64,000 nt of DNA from the NCBI GenBank assembly GCA_024449915.1, contig JAMZAV010001714.1, forward strand, positions 57,550 through 121,549, read 5' to 3'. The DNA comes from Sweltsa coloradensis. Taxonomy: Eukaryota > Arthropoda > Insecta > Plecoptera > Chloroperlidae. The notes below the pieces were generated by a model. It saw only the letters and a program-made list of their open reading frames with translations, was not told the origin of the DNA and ran no database searches. Positions 12,361 to 22,657 of this stretch are shown one piece after another; within the stretch, counting starts at the first letter, position 1; each line of letters begins with the position of its first letter. A program made the position numbers and the translations under genes.

Positions 12361-12771
12361 AAATAAAAAAAAAACTAAAAAGTTTTTCGATTGCGCTCAA
12401 ATTTCACACGAATACCTAGATTCATAAAATTAAGGTTATGTGAAAAAATTATTAAAATCAGATGAAGCATGTAGGTGTTATAAGCTAAAGAATTTTTTTT
12501 TAAATCGAAAAAAATCTTTAAGTTGCGATTTTAATGAGAAATAATTTTCTGATTGCGATAAAAAACGTGGCAGTTCTAAGTGCAAAGATTTCGAAGGCCT
12601 CCATAAAATTTCATCGCAATTGGAGTATCGGTTTAGCCGGAATCGTGTTAACAAACACACAATAATACAAACAGAAAAAAAAGAAAAGAAGGAAAGAAAG
12701 CAAAACATTCCGGACTTTCTTCTCCGGTGTAGTGAGATGGAATCTTCGCTTCGCTCGCTACGCTTATCCAA
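12361..12771 (-). repeat. Helentron-like fragment ending in CGCTTATCCAA
   Basis: Interior module followed by one closing arm (12761-12771, one base off the consensus). No hairpin end of its own is visible. Probably the remainder of an older element interrupted by 11597-12360. Confidence 0.6.
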
Positions 12772-12854
12772 TTAATATATTCGTGTGAAATTTGAGCGCA
12801 ATCGAAAAATTATTTCTCCTTAAAATTGCAATTTTACGCTCATTTTTTGTTTTT

Positions 12855-13297
12855 AGATGAGCGTAGCGAGTGAAGCGAAGATACCATTTACTACACTAGA
12901 GAAAAAAATGCGGAATGTTTTTTTTACTGTTTGTATTTTTGTTTCTTTGTTATCACGATTCCGGCTAAACCGATACTCCAAATGCGATGAAATTTTCTGG
13001 AGGCCTTGGAAATCTCTGAACTTAAAACTGCCACGATTTTAGCGCTATTGAAAATTTATTTCTCATTAAAATCGCAATTTTACGATTTCTTTTCGATTTT
13101 TTCTATTTCTTTGGCTTAAAACACATACATGCTTTATCCGACTCAATTGATTTTTTCACAGAACCTTAATTTGATGAATTAATGCATTTGTGTGTAATTT
13201 GAGACCAATCGGAATATGTTTTCCCGTGACAATCGCAATTTTCCAAATACGCTCATCCAACAATGCGCCTGAAAAAGCTTATGCAAAGCTTCCTAGT
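12855..13297 (+). mobile_element. Helentron-like element, class 2, short
   Basis: Begins AGATGAGCGTAGCGAGTG (first bases mutated) and ends in the class 2 hairpin and GAAGC-like palindrome before CCTAGT at 13297. Matches 42997-43439. The next element starts two bases later, so hairpin ends lie back to back. A 61-codon open frame across it is not a gene. Confidence 0.75.
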
Positions 13298-13298
13298 T

Positions 13299-13451
13299 AC
13301 TAGGCCGCTTCGCTAACGCTTGTTTTATTCGCGTTGATGGATGAGCTTTTTAGTTAGTTTTTGGTTTGCATAGGACTACTTTTCTTTTGACAGTGCTTTT
13401 TGAATGCAATGTAGTTGATTGTAGTCAAGATTCTATTGTTTCTTTGTTATT
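13299..13451 (-). mobile_element. Helentron-like element, class 3, outer hairpin end
   Basis: ACTAGGCCGCTTCGCTAACG plus hairpin and arm GATGGATGAGC. A second class 3 element begins at 13452 before this one closes. Two closing arms are found beyond the Kolobok insertion (29228 and 29654), so one class 3 element is nested in another. Confidence 0.7.
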
Positions 13452-14632
13452 ACTAGGCCGATTTGCGAACGCGTTTTTTAGTCGCCTTGATGAATGAGCT
13501 TTTTTTGGAATATTTCTGTCCAATGATTAATCCTTGGTTAACCACCTGTTTCTGAGAAGCATAACTAACCACCTGGGGCGCGTCAGGACCCCATCATTAA
13601 AGCCCTTGTGTTTGCCAGGTTTCAGATTTTGGAACCAATATTCGTCAGGAATTAATGTTTGAACCTTTCTGATGACCACTTAGTGTTTCAAGAGTTAAAA
13701 TTCGCGAAAATTTTAGTGTTTTTTTCCACTTGAATTTTTTTTGAAAAAAACTGAAAAAAACGCAATGTTGTCAATTTTGTCAAATTTGAGTCCATTTTTG
13801 AACTTTAAAAAAAAAAAAAAAAATTACCAATGATGTTTAATGTATGATTGATTCGATTTCACAAAAAGTTTTCCCTTTTTTGTTTACTTTGTTGAAATTT
13901 TGACCAATCCCCCCCCCCCCCTTCACTTGAATTGACCTTTTTCATTCATATTTATATGTATGATTTTTTTTATATTATATATATGTATAATTTACTTAGA
14001 TAAGTATATATAAGTTCATATCTATCAATTTACATGAAAAATATGGTTATTTGGTGAGGGTGAAATGCATTGATAAACATTTTGCCAATGTAAAAACACT
14101 TGAAAATGTTTTACGTAAGTAGCCACCTGGGGTCCTTTGAATCCCCGTGAGGTTCGTGGAGAGTAATACGTAACACATGGAGACCGGGCTCCAACTGAAT
14201 TTTCATTGGTTAGAATGTAACTTGAAGGTACTGAGACTCACAGTAAGCCACGCCCATAGATGCGCTCATGGCTAAGCAATAAATGTTGACTGGGGGCCGA
14301 ATGGACCCCAGGTGGTTAACCAAGGGTTAAGTGTTTATGTGGAATCTCCTTACTTTTTCTATAGTAACTTGATAATACTTGTTCATTATACACCTGTAAA
14401 AGGCTTATATTAAAACCTTTATTGCTATGAATTTTGACCAACTTTTTCTACTTTTTCTTTCAAGAGGCACTACATCACCATAATCTTTATGTCAATGCAA
14501 AATATGAACGTTGTAGCTCCACCCGTTTGGTCAAAATCGGCCCAAATATCACGAAAATATCGTATTGAAAACCAGAGAGAAAATCGTAAAAGAATGATTT
14601 CTATAAGAAATATTTTTTCATATGTCTCTTAA
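13452..14632 (-). mobile_element. Helentron-like element, class 3, left part
   Basis: Starts ACTAGGCCG with hairpin and GATGAATGAGC. The interior runs to 13530, is interrupted by the TTAA MITE, resumes at 14327, and is cut again at 14632 by the Kolobok element. The remainder is at 28855-29228. Copy B shows it whole at 43594-44349. Confidence 0.75.
13531..14326. mobile_element. piggyBac-like MITE with TTAA target duplication
   Basis: A 796-bp element flanked on both sides by TTAA (13527-13530 and 14327-14330). Terminal inverted repeats are TCCTTGGTTAACCACCTG and its near-exact inverse at the right (outermost base differs). Copy B has a single TTAA at 43674-43677 at the same place, confirming a clean insertion. 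TTAA plus ends close to CCCTTGG fits piggyBac, though other TTAA superfamilies are possible. It holds A and C runs, a T-rich interior and no coding sequence. Confidence 0.85.
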
Positions 14633-14651
14633 AGGCATATTGTCAGATAGC
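14633..14651 (+). repeat. Left terminal inverted repeat of the Kolobok-like element
   Basis: AGGCATATTGTCAGATAGC; the first 13 bases match the right end with one difference. Preceded by TTAA. Confidence 0.85.
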
Positions 14652-14757
14652 TTTGTTGGTATCATATGTTATACCTCTTGTTATTTGAAGAATGTAGAAA
14701 AAAAATGAAAGAAATCGGTCCCAATTTACTCGACTAGCGAGCAATTTTGTTAGTTGG

Positions 14758-14765
14758 TGACGTCA
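14758..14765. promoter_or_regulatory. CRE-type palindrome upstream of the P2X7-domain gene
   Basis: TGACGTCA, followed 8 bases later by a second TGACG half (GTGACGTAG). The perfect octamer is the known CREB/ATF site. It lies about 155 bp before the start codon, so it may drive the gene. Function is inferred from position only. Confidence 0.45.
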
Positions 14766-14919
14766 CGCGGCGTGACGTAGATGGTGGTCTTCCTCGCCTG
14801 GTTCCGAGAGAAGTCTAGCGACCGCGCGCGAGCGAGCGCTTCAATGAGTTCAATGGGCGCGCAACCCCAGTCAGGTAGTAGAGTTGAATAGTCAGTGTGA
14901 TTAGTGTTCTTTCCGGAAG

Positions 14920-15465
14920 ATGTTAGGCCTGTCTCCCTACAGTTTTGAACCTACTTACACAGACGATGAGCAAAAGGAAGAACGAAAAAAACAGGAAGAA
15001 AAAGAAGCTTGGCTTAAAAAATTCAGTGACCGGAAAGGTAATGTCAAGTGGTGTACGTGTGACGAGTGTTTTTCAATGAATACTGATGTGGAGTCGTTAT
15101 GTTGTCACGAATCAAACACGATAACACGCGTGCGCGCAAATTTCGACTGCATAACCATTCACGACGGCTTCGAACACATAATAAACATACATTCATTGAA
15201 CACTGCAAGGCAACAGTTCTTACTCCACTCCTCGTGCGAAGACGACCGGAAAATGTGGCGGGAAACGTCAAACAAAATGTGGCGTCATATAGCTTACAGA
15301 CAGTTTGTGTCATGGATTAACTCGTGGACTGCATTAGGAAAAAACCATCGAATTGTCATTCCAGCCTGTGTCGTAAACGCTGTACGGGGAGAATATCCGG
15401 ATGCTGACGGGGTTTATGTGGGGTTTAAAGTCGCGGAAGGAGGCACTGTGGATTATTTTCAATAG
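14920..15465 (+). CDS. P2X7 ballast (cytoplasmic) domain protein, transposon-borne
   Basis: An intact 181-residue frame in a region where almost every other frame is broken. Residues 1-30 are acidic and lysine-rich (PYSFEP, then a likely helix). Residues 44-64 give WCTCDEC...ESLCCHE, with Cys45, 47, 50, 61 and 62 at positions typical of the zinc-binding ballast domain of the P2X7 receptor. Residues about 119-170 contain RHIAYRQFVSWI, then IVIPACVV...EYP...G.YVGFK, the other conserved part. In vertebrate P2X7 this domain follows the channel; here there are no transmembrane segments or P2X ectodomain, so it is not a receptor. Stand-alone ballast-domain proteins are known in invertebrates. The gene converges on the transposase gene inside the same pair of Kolobok ends. 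AATAAA follows at 15646. The start codon is the first ATG after the upstream stop. Its role for the transposon is unknown. Confidence 0.85.
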   Translation: MLGLSPYSFEPTYTDDEQKEERKKQEEKEAWLKKFSDRKGNVKWCTCDECFSMNTDVESLCCHESNTITRVRANFDCITIHDGFEHIINIHSLNTARQQFLLHSSCEDDRKMWRETSNKMWRHIAYRQFVSWINSWTALGKNHRIVIPACVVNAVRGEYPDADGVYVGFKVAEGGTVDYFQ

Positions 15466-15645
15466 AATCGACTCACCACGTACGTGCATTCCATTACAAT
15501 GTAATATTTACATAAAATGTGTTTCATAAGGGATTATTTCCCGTTTTTCGATAACTATTAATATCTTTTTGTTCTGATTTTAACGAACATAATATTGTTA
15601 TTGATAATACTAATTATGTGTATATTATACATTATTATCCGTCAC

Positions 15646-15651
15646 AATAAA
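15646..15651 (+). terminator. Poly(A) signal of the P2X7-domain gene
   Basis: AATAAA 181 bp after the stop codon and before the convergent transposase gene ends at 15712. Position fits; no cleavage site can be verified. Confidence 0.55.
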
Positions 15652-15711
15652 ATTTGATTTACTTTTTTTACTCGCTCTAAAAAACACATTTTGATTGCTT
15701 ACCTTGGCGAG

Positions 15712-16076
15712 TTACATATTTTCAAATCTTGCATATCTTGGCCTCATCTTCACTTCCTCCATCGATGGCTTGATTTTTGGAGCAATGTTTTGTGGCACTT
15801 CTGTTTCGTATTCGGAGATGTCATAGCTGCCAAACTGCATTATTTTATAGATTAGCTCGTCGCGCCAGACAGTTGATTTACGCTCATATTTTTTTGTAAG
15901 CACCCATTCCTTTTGAGCCTTCGAAAATCTCATGGTTTCACCAACACAACTTCTCCCTGTATTTGTATTGTGACTGATAACAGCAAGAGCCGACCGCGCC
16001 ATCATACCATCATACGGGAAATGCAGCCTTTTTGGTGTGTACACGAGTCTTTCATTGTGGTAGCTCTCAAGAGCGC
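15712..16076 (-). CDS. Kolobok transposase, C-terminal exon
   Basis: Opens in phase after a CCTAG acceptor (16078-16077) and ends at TAA 15714-15712. Contains YTPKRLHFPYDGMMARSALA and a later KEWVLTKKYE...WRDELIYK segment, both typical of the C-terminal part of Kolobok-type transposases. The frame is intact. Together with the core exon it looks under-mutated for an old element, so the insertion that broke the gene may be fairly recent. Confidence 0.8.
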
Positions 16077-16596
16077 CTAGGATAAGGGATAAATATACAA
16101 ATATTTTGATTAGAAAAATTTATAAACGTATCTTATGCAACATCCTACGTAACGCAAAAAGTAATGTGGCGTACTAAAAATCAGCTTCTAAATGCTAGGC
16201 TATGAAATATGGATTTTAATTGTTTATTTATTTTATTTATTTATTTAAAAAATTTCAGCATTTTTACTGCCAAACTCGGTGAATCATTTTACCAGTCTCC
16301 TGTCAGTATGCGCATATAAAATAAAATATAAACGTAATAAAAGTCTACTTTAAAGTTGTTATGAATAGATATAGTAATTTCTAAAACGTAAACAGTATGG
16401 CATAGCACACTTGTCTAGTATATACTACCATAACATATTTTATCTAGGTATTGTAATTATACTGAACACAAAATTGCCCTTAGTATGATTGTGCAGAGAA
16501 CGAATACCGTGTGCACGATTAAACCGGAAAAAAATTAATAATATTTTACATATGATAGTATTTCAGATTATAGCAAAGAATAACATATGGGCATAC
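16077..16596 (-). other. Intron of the transposase gene
   Basis: Donor CAG|GTATGC at 16596 and acceptor CCTAG at 16077. Joining the two sides keeps phase through the conserved CHTG...SYH segment. AT-rich, with TTTA repeats near 16220-16250. No internal gene. Confidence 0.8.
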
Positions 16597-17464
16597 CTGT
16601 ATGGCAGTAGTTTTTCGCGTGTCTTACATCTTTCAAAAACGTTTTATCCAAGATAACTTTGCTGAGAGTTTGGTGTGTTGAAGAGCCTGGTTTTATCCAC
16701 TTTTTGCTTGATGTGTTGTCATCTGTATGACTGCATTCGTGGAAAACGGTGTTGCCCTCCCACGCATGCGTATTTCCAACGTGCATCATAATGCTGGTGA
16801 ACTTCTCTAGCAACTCATCTTCGTTTCCGTTACACGTTTTAGAGCACCACCATAAATGATTGATAATACTTTGTTTCCAATCACTGACGAGTGGATTTTT
16901 ATTTTCTATTGCCTTTAATTTTTTAGCCAAACCTTTTGAAAGGTGCCAGACGTCATATTCATGCGTAATAGTGGGATACACAGTTCTTATTAATGCACCT
17001 ATACCACGATGCTTATCAGATAAGAAAAGTTTAATTGTTATTTTGCTTGTCAAAGAATCTAAAATCTTAGCACACGCAGCCTTTTCCAACTCTCCGTCAA
17101 CTTGACCACGCTGTAAAATCAAAAAGTCGATGATTTTACCGGAATGAATGTCCATTATACTATATGTAACATACTTGGCTGTGAAGCCTGGCGAATCAAA
17201 CTGTCCGTCCCCAGAGACCCAAATATCGTCATTTGATTTGTTTAGTGTAGCAAGTTCATTTTCGCGCATTATAGTCCAAGTGTCAAGTATTGCGGGACGA
17301 ACATACTTTTTGACGTGCCTGCAGTATGTTGATGCCGAAACAAATGCTAATTGCAGTGCATTTGCGAAATTCTTGAAGTACGAGAAACTTATACCGCAGG
17401 TATAAATAGCAGCCGTGACATGTACGTTTCCAACTGGAATCTTCCCCCTCATTGGTTGTGAATA
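16597..17464 (-). CDS. Kolobok transposase, catalytic core exon
   Basis: Open for about 290 codons. Seen in order: RGKIPVGN, TYCRHVKKYVRPAI, SGDGQFDSPG (first likely catalytic Asp), YSIMDIHSGKIIDF, LFLSDKHRGIGALI (second likely Asp), HEYDVWHLSKGLAKKL, INHLWWCSKTC and CSHTDD. This arrangement is characteristic of THAP-linked Kolobok transposases with an RNase H-like fold. The apparent Met start in YSQPM is an artefact: coding continues upstream until the inserted element at 17465. Confidence 0.85.
17454..17464. repeat. 11-bp target-site duplication, left copy
   Basis: GGTTGTGAATA, identical to 26844-26854. It lies within transposase coding sequence; see the right-hand copy for the reading-frame test. 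Confidence 0.85.
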
Positions 17465-17469
17465 AATCA

Positions 17470-17980
17470 CGGACGATTTGCCAGGCGGACAATTTGCCAG
17501 GGTCTATTTTGAGGGGCTAGGACAATTTGCCAGGCAAGTGTATGAGGTCACGGTGGGGCTAGGACAACTTGCCAGGCTAGAGTGTGACGTCACGGAGGGG
17601 CTAGGACAACTTGCCAGGCTGGTGTTAACATTGATAGGAGCACATGGTAACACATATCTGAACTGCAGGAAGAGTAATGCCAAGCACCGAACGAGACATG
17701 AGACATACACATACAAAGCAGCGTCGAAACCCAGGGACAAGGTGGTAGTTCTTGTCAGAATCCTGAAATTCAGGAGATGGCCCAAGTATCACCCCCTCCC
17801 CCCCCCCCCCCCCCACCCATTAGAAAATTGAAGAATTTATAAAATAAGGTTTTGGTTGTTATAGTTATTCGATTGTATTCCAAATAATTGGGAATTTGCA
17901 TAAGTTCCAGATATCGGTAAAAGTATCTGCAATATATAGATATTCTTCTATAAATTATATAAACGTTAATTTGAGTTTTT
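17470..17980 (+). repeat. Left long terminal inverted repeat
   Basis: Matches the inverse of the right arm apart from two differences. It carries one fewer CTAGGACAA repeat, and a C run (about 17790-17815) stands where the right arm has a 21-bp minisatellite. The similarity continues to AACGTTAATTTGAG near 17975, where a Helentron-like element interrupts it. Confidence 0.8.
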
Positions 17981-19243
17981 TTGGATGAGCGTAGCGAGCG
18001 AAGCGAAGATTCCATTCTACTACACTGGAGAAAAAAATCCAAAATGTTTTTTTTTCATTTTTTCTTTTTGTATTTTTGTCTGTTTGTCCATAGCCCAGGA
18101 GTGGAAGACTTTTACCCGGACAAAATTCCGAACAAGCTGAAAATTTGCACACAGGCTCAGATTAGCCTACTAAGCAATAGTTGAAAAGTCCCCGAAGCTC
18201 CGCCGCGTGCGTCTTGAGATATAGTGACAAAAGGGCTTAAGTGCCAAAAATTTGTTATTTTCAATGTCAACAATTTTTGTGCACTTATATATACAAATTA
18301 TTAAATATTTCTACGAAAGTAAAGTTTAAATCAGTCATAAGCTTCAACCCATGCGTGGCAAAAGGGCGTAAATGCTAAAAATATGATATTCTCAATTATT
18401 TCAATACATTTTGACATAAGTATGTGCAACTGCAAATAATTATGTATTCATACGACGGAAACGTGAAATTGTTCCCTTTTCTTCGACCTGTGTGTCTTAA
18501 AACATGGTGGCATAAGGGCGTAAGTGACAAATATATGTTATTTTCAGTTTCAACAAACTTATTTACATTCATACATTGCAAATTATTTAGTATTCGTACG
18601 AGACAAAAGTAAACATCTTCCCCGAGCTTCGTTGCTGGCGTCTTGATAAAATGGTGGCAAAAGGGCGTAACTGACATCATAATTATGTTTTTAATAAAAA
18701 AATGGCTTTTGACATTCAACTACGCTTATTGTAACATTGTGTTTGTTAACACGATTCCGGCTAAACCGATACTCCGATTGCGATGAAATTTTATGGAGGC
18801 CTTCGAAATCTCTAAACTTAGAACTGCCACGTTTTTGAGCGCAATCGGAAAATTTTTTCTCATAAAAATCGCAATTTTACGATTTTTTTCGATTTTTAAA
18901 AAATTTCACGTCTTATAACACCTACATGCTTTATCCGATTGTAATGATTTTTTCACAGAACCTTAATTTAATGAATTAATATATTCGTATGAAATTTGAG
19001 CGCAATCGAATAATTATTTCTTATGAAATTCGCAATTTTACATTTTTTCTTTTTTTAAATTACGATTAATTAAAAAAATTAAAAATTAAAGTTTATTTTT
19101 TAATTAATTTAAATTAATTTAAAAAATTTTAACTCAGTCATGATTTTTTCACAGAAAAACAGAAAATCCGCATAACACATGGCAACTCAATGCACCAATT
19201 ACGCTCATTCAACAACGCGGCGGGACTTAAGCGTTTTCCTAGT
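17981..19243 (+). mobile_element. Helentron-like element, class 1, with internal insertion
   Basis: Opens TTGGATGAGCGTAGCGAGCG and closes with hairpin and CCTAGT at 19243. About 650 bp of unrelated sequence (18090-18740) interrupts it after TGTTTGT. Removing that leaves an element of normal size (about 610 bp). Confidence 0.8.
18090..18740. repeat. Degenerate 130-150-bp tandem repeat inside a Helentron-like element
   Basis: About four units, each marked by AAAGGGC(G/T)TAA at 18230, 18362, 18508 and 18660 and containing a GTCTTGA or GTCTTAA block. Not found elsewhere in the window. No coding sequence. Its origin is unknown; it may be a degraded separate element. Confidence 0.6.
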
Positions 19244-19271
19244 AACACCTACATGCTAAATCCGATTTTAA

Positions 19272-19920
19272 AGGGGGATTTAACCGCTACACTCAAAAAA
19301 AAAAATTTCATTCAGGCTATAACTAGTAATGAATTTAGCAATTAACAGAAAAATTACTGGGGCCACCATGACCTCCCAAAAAATTGTCAAACATGACATT
19401 TTTCGAGCTAGGTCCCATCGGCAAAAATCTCCCATAAGAAATAACATAGGGACGATCTATATGCCCCGTGACCTTGGAGGATTTCGATCCAAAAAATATT
19501 GGTCATTATTGACGTAATCTACAACCTTCTCTGCAAATTCTCTATATTATTTTGTTTTGTAATTTGGGCAAGCAGTTCGGTCAAAATATGCTGATTACCA
19601 AGATGGGGTGTGATTTTGGATTGCATATTTTTGAGTGTTTGAGGGTATATTTGGGCACAGTTTCAAGACACGATGGTATAAAGGGGCATTTTTGATTGGT
19701 ACTATGCTCTAGTATCTATGTGAATCAAAAAAGAAGCAGGTTAAAACCGGTTTAAGAAATTTTCCAAAAACACCAATCTTCGCAAATTTCTGGATAAAAA
19801 AAAATTAAAAAATTCGTGTTAAATCACAGTGACAAGATATAATTTTTAAACGGTCATTTAAGTGTAGTATTGTGCTATAGATGACGTGGTAAAAAATAAT
19901 TTTATGGGGTTTTAGCCCCT
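19272..19920. mobile_element. TTAA MITE, copy 1
   Basis: 649 bp between TTAA at 19268-19271 and TTAA at 19921-19924, with ends AGGGGGATTTAACCGC and ...TTTTAGCCCCT. Nearly the same as 24302-24944. The short AGGGG-type inverted ends and TTAA fit a Kolobok- or piggyBac-type MITE. The 62-codon open frame in it is not a gene. Confidence 0.8.
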
Positions 19921-19924
19921 TTAA

Positions 19925-21205
19925 TGATTTTTTTACACAACCATAATTTTGTGAATTTAGGCATTCGGGTGAAATTTGAGCGCAATCGAAAAACTATTTC
20001 TCATGAAAATCGAAATTTTACGTTTTTTTCTTTTTTAAAACAATTCTTTGACTTATAACACCTACATGCTTCATCCTATTGTAATGAATTTTTTACAGAA
20101 CCTTAATTTTATGAATTAATACATTCGTGTGAAATTTGTGCGCAATCGAATAATTATTTCTTATTAAAATTTTAATATTACGATTTTTTCCTTTTTTAAA
20201 ATTACGGTTAATTAAAAAAAAATTTAAGTTAATTTTTATTGGATGAGCGAAGCGAAGACTTCAATTTGACTTTGCGTTTTTTTGTTTGATTTTTACTTAC
20301 GTTACCCCAAGAAAAATAGGCGGGTGTTTTGTTTTTGTTAGTTTTTTGTCTGTTTGTTCGCTCTCTACCGGGCAAACGGCATATGCGATCTTGATGAAAA
20401 TTGGAGGGGACCTTCGCAATCTCTGAAATTAGAGCTGTATTGTCTTTGGGTACAATCGAAGAAATAGTTCTCATAAATATCGTACTTTTACGATTTTTTT
20501 CGATTTTTAGTGCGATATTTTCGTGATATTTGGCAAACGGCTACTCCGATATTGATGAAACTTTATAGGAACGTTTAAAATCACTGAAATCATATATGTT
20601 ATGATTTAAGAGACATTTGAAAAAATATTTCTTTTAGAAATCGTACTTTTACGATTTTTTCTCCGGTTTTTAATACGATATTTTCGTGATATTTGGGCCG
20701 ATTTTGACCAAACGGGTGGGGCTACAACTTTTATATTTTATATTAACATAAAGATTATGGTGATGTAGTGCCTCTTGAAAGAAAAAGTTGAAAAAGTTGG
20801 TCAAAATTCATAGAAATAAAGGTTTTAATATAAGCCTTTTACAGGTGTATAATGAACAAGTTATATCAAGTAACTCTCGAGAAAGTAAGGAGATTGCACA
20901 TAAAAACGTAATCATTGGACACAAATATTCCAAAAAAAAGCTCATCCATCAACGCGACTGGAAAAAGCGTTCGCGAAGCGGCCTAGTTTAAATTTCTTCG
21001 ACGAATAACACTTACATGCTTTATCTGATTGTAATGATTTTTTCACAGAATCTTAACTTTATGAATTAGTATATTCGTGTGAAATTTGAACGTAATCGAA
21101 AAATTATTTCTCATGAAAATCTCTATTTTACGCTTTTTTTCGTTTTTAAAAAATTACGCTCATCCAACAACGCGCCTGAAAAAGCGTTTGCGAAGCTTCC
21201 TTGAA
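19925..21205 (+). mobile_element. Helentron-like element, class 2, interrupted
   Basis: Interior modules 19925-20238 and 20987-21205 join across a nested class 3 element. The end at 21164-21205 has the class 2 hairpin and GAAGCTTCC but ends CCTTG instead of CCTAG. The start is missing. Confidence 0.6.
20239..20986 (+). mobile_element. Helentron-like element, class 3, complete
   Basis: TTGGATGAGCGAAGCGAAGA at the left; hairpin AACGC...GCGTT and GCGGCCTAGT at the right. 748 bp, close to the 751 bp of 35854-36604. It includes the conserved GGTGGGGCTACAAC block at 20716. Confidence 0.85.
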
Positions 21206-21468
21206 GAATTTAATGTTTTTTTATGTTGTTTTTTGGTAAATTTGATAGCCTAAAGGTTCAGTTTATTTAATTAACATGAATTCACTGGGCCTTTACAACC
21301 TGTTAATCTTGGCTTCTTTTTAAAATTGACTAAAATTGTTATAAATAACACTCTATACAGCCCTACATTAGGCCTAATATCAGTACCGGTAAGCCATTTT
21401 TTCACGCAAAAATAGCATTCAGAGCTCAAGAAAAAAATTATATATTTATTTATTTATTTATTTATTTA
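21206..21468. other. Unassigned 260-bp stretch ending in a TTTA repeat
   Basis: No gene and no match to other repeats in the window. (TTTA)n lies at 21446-21468, directly at the start of the next element. Confidence 0.4.
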
Positions 21469-22010
21469 TTGAACGAGTGAGCGTAGCGAACGTAGTGATT
21501 TCCATTCGACTTAAACGGCCCTTATTGTTTTTCTGCGTGCGTGCGTGCGTGTGTGTGTGTGTACGTTAAAAATCAGCCGAATCGCTGAACAGATTGCGCT
21601 GAAATTTTAAACGGACATCCGGTACGAGTTTATTGAGAACTGCTAACAAAATCAGCAAGATTCATTGCGATTTAAACATACAAGAAATAATAAACTGAAA
21701 AATAGACTTCCAATGTTATGAAATTATTTTAACGACAATGTTTTAGATTTTGAAAAGATATTTTTTGTTTTTTATTTACCTGGCAGTGAAATGCCGTGTC
21801 CATTCAAGGTCTGTCGAATGTTTTAAGTCAAAGTACCCCCAAATTCCGCTCGTAGATTGAGTAAACCTTGCAATGTTTTCACGTATTTCGTACTGGCTAT
21901 GTTTACCATAGTAGGCCCTATTGCCACAGATGATGGACTTCACTGCGTTATATGCATTTCAAAACATGTTTAATAATTTTTTAAATACAATCTCGAAATT
22001 ACAAAATCTT

Positions 22011-22083
22011 TCCCGACCAGGGGATTGAACCCACGTCTCCCATATTTCGGCTATAAGGGCGCTTTAGCCAACTAGACCAGGGA
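22011..22083 (-). repeat. tRNA-like segment, copy 1
   Basis: Read on the minus strand, 73 nt from TCCCTGG to CGGGA, with an A-box-like TGGTCTAGTTGG and a B-box-like GGTTCAATCCC at tRNA spacing. Only four acceptor-stem pairs hold and the anticodon arm is weak, so it is a tRNA-derived SINE head or relic and not a working tRNA gene. Confidence 0.5.
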
Positions 22084-22583
22084 AACGCCAAAGTCGTAGT
22101 TAGACGAGTGAGAGAGTCATGTGGTGAGTACCCGGGAACATATGCATTTAAGTTTGATAATTATATTCGTATAAATAATAGTTTTTTAAAGTTTAGTTGG
22201 CATACGGGGACGGGCGGTCAACTGTAAGGTCATAATGCGCCTCTCTAGCCTATGATAGGCTAGGTAGGCCTAAGGTAGGGGGAAGAAAAGTAATGTAATC
22301 GGGTACAATGTTTTAGATTTTGAAAATATATTTTTTGTTTATTATTCGCCTGGCCGTGAAATGCCGTGCCCATGCAAGGTCTGTCGAATGTTGCACGTCA
22401 AGGTACCCACAAAATTCGCTCGTAGATTGAGTAAACCTTGCAATATTTTCACGTATTTCGTACTGGCTATGTTTACCATAGTAGGCCCTATTGCCACAGA
22501 TGATGGACAACACTGCGTTATATTATGCATTTCAAATCATGTTCAATTATTTTTGAAATACAATCTAGAAATTACAAAATCTT

Positions 22584-22657
22584 TCCCGACCAGGGAATTG
22601 AACTCACTTCTTTCACATTTCGGCTACAAGGGCGCCTTAGCCAACTAGACTATAGGA
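22584..22657 (-). repeat. tRNA-like segment, copy 2
   Basis: Second copy about 573 bp from the first, with further changes (AGTTCAATTCC in the B-box position). It lies in the second half of the direct duplication. Confidence 0.45.

Noticed and set aside
13531..14326. Autonomous piggyBac element
   Set aside because: Only 796 bp and no transposase frame.
14920..15465. Complete P2X7 receptor channel
   Set aside because: No transmembrane segments or P2X ectodomain; only the cytoplasmic ballast domain is present, inside a transposon.
17148..17405. Plus-strand open frames opposite the transposase
   Set aside because: Shadows of the minus-strand transposase, which has recognisable conserved blocks.
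18396..18719. 107-codon minus-strand frame
   Set aside because: Runs across the degenerate tandem repeat; the repeated protein blocks follow the DNA repeat and match no known domain.
22011..22083. Functional tRNA gene
   Set aside because: Length and boxes fit, but only four acceptor pairs and a poor anticodon arm; duplicated within a mobile element.
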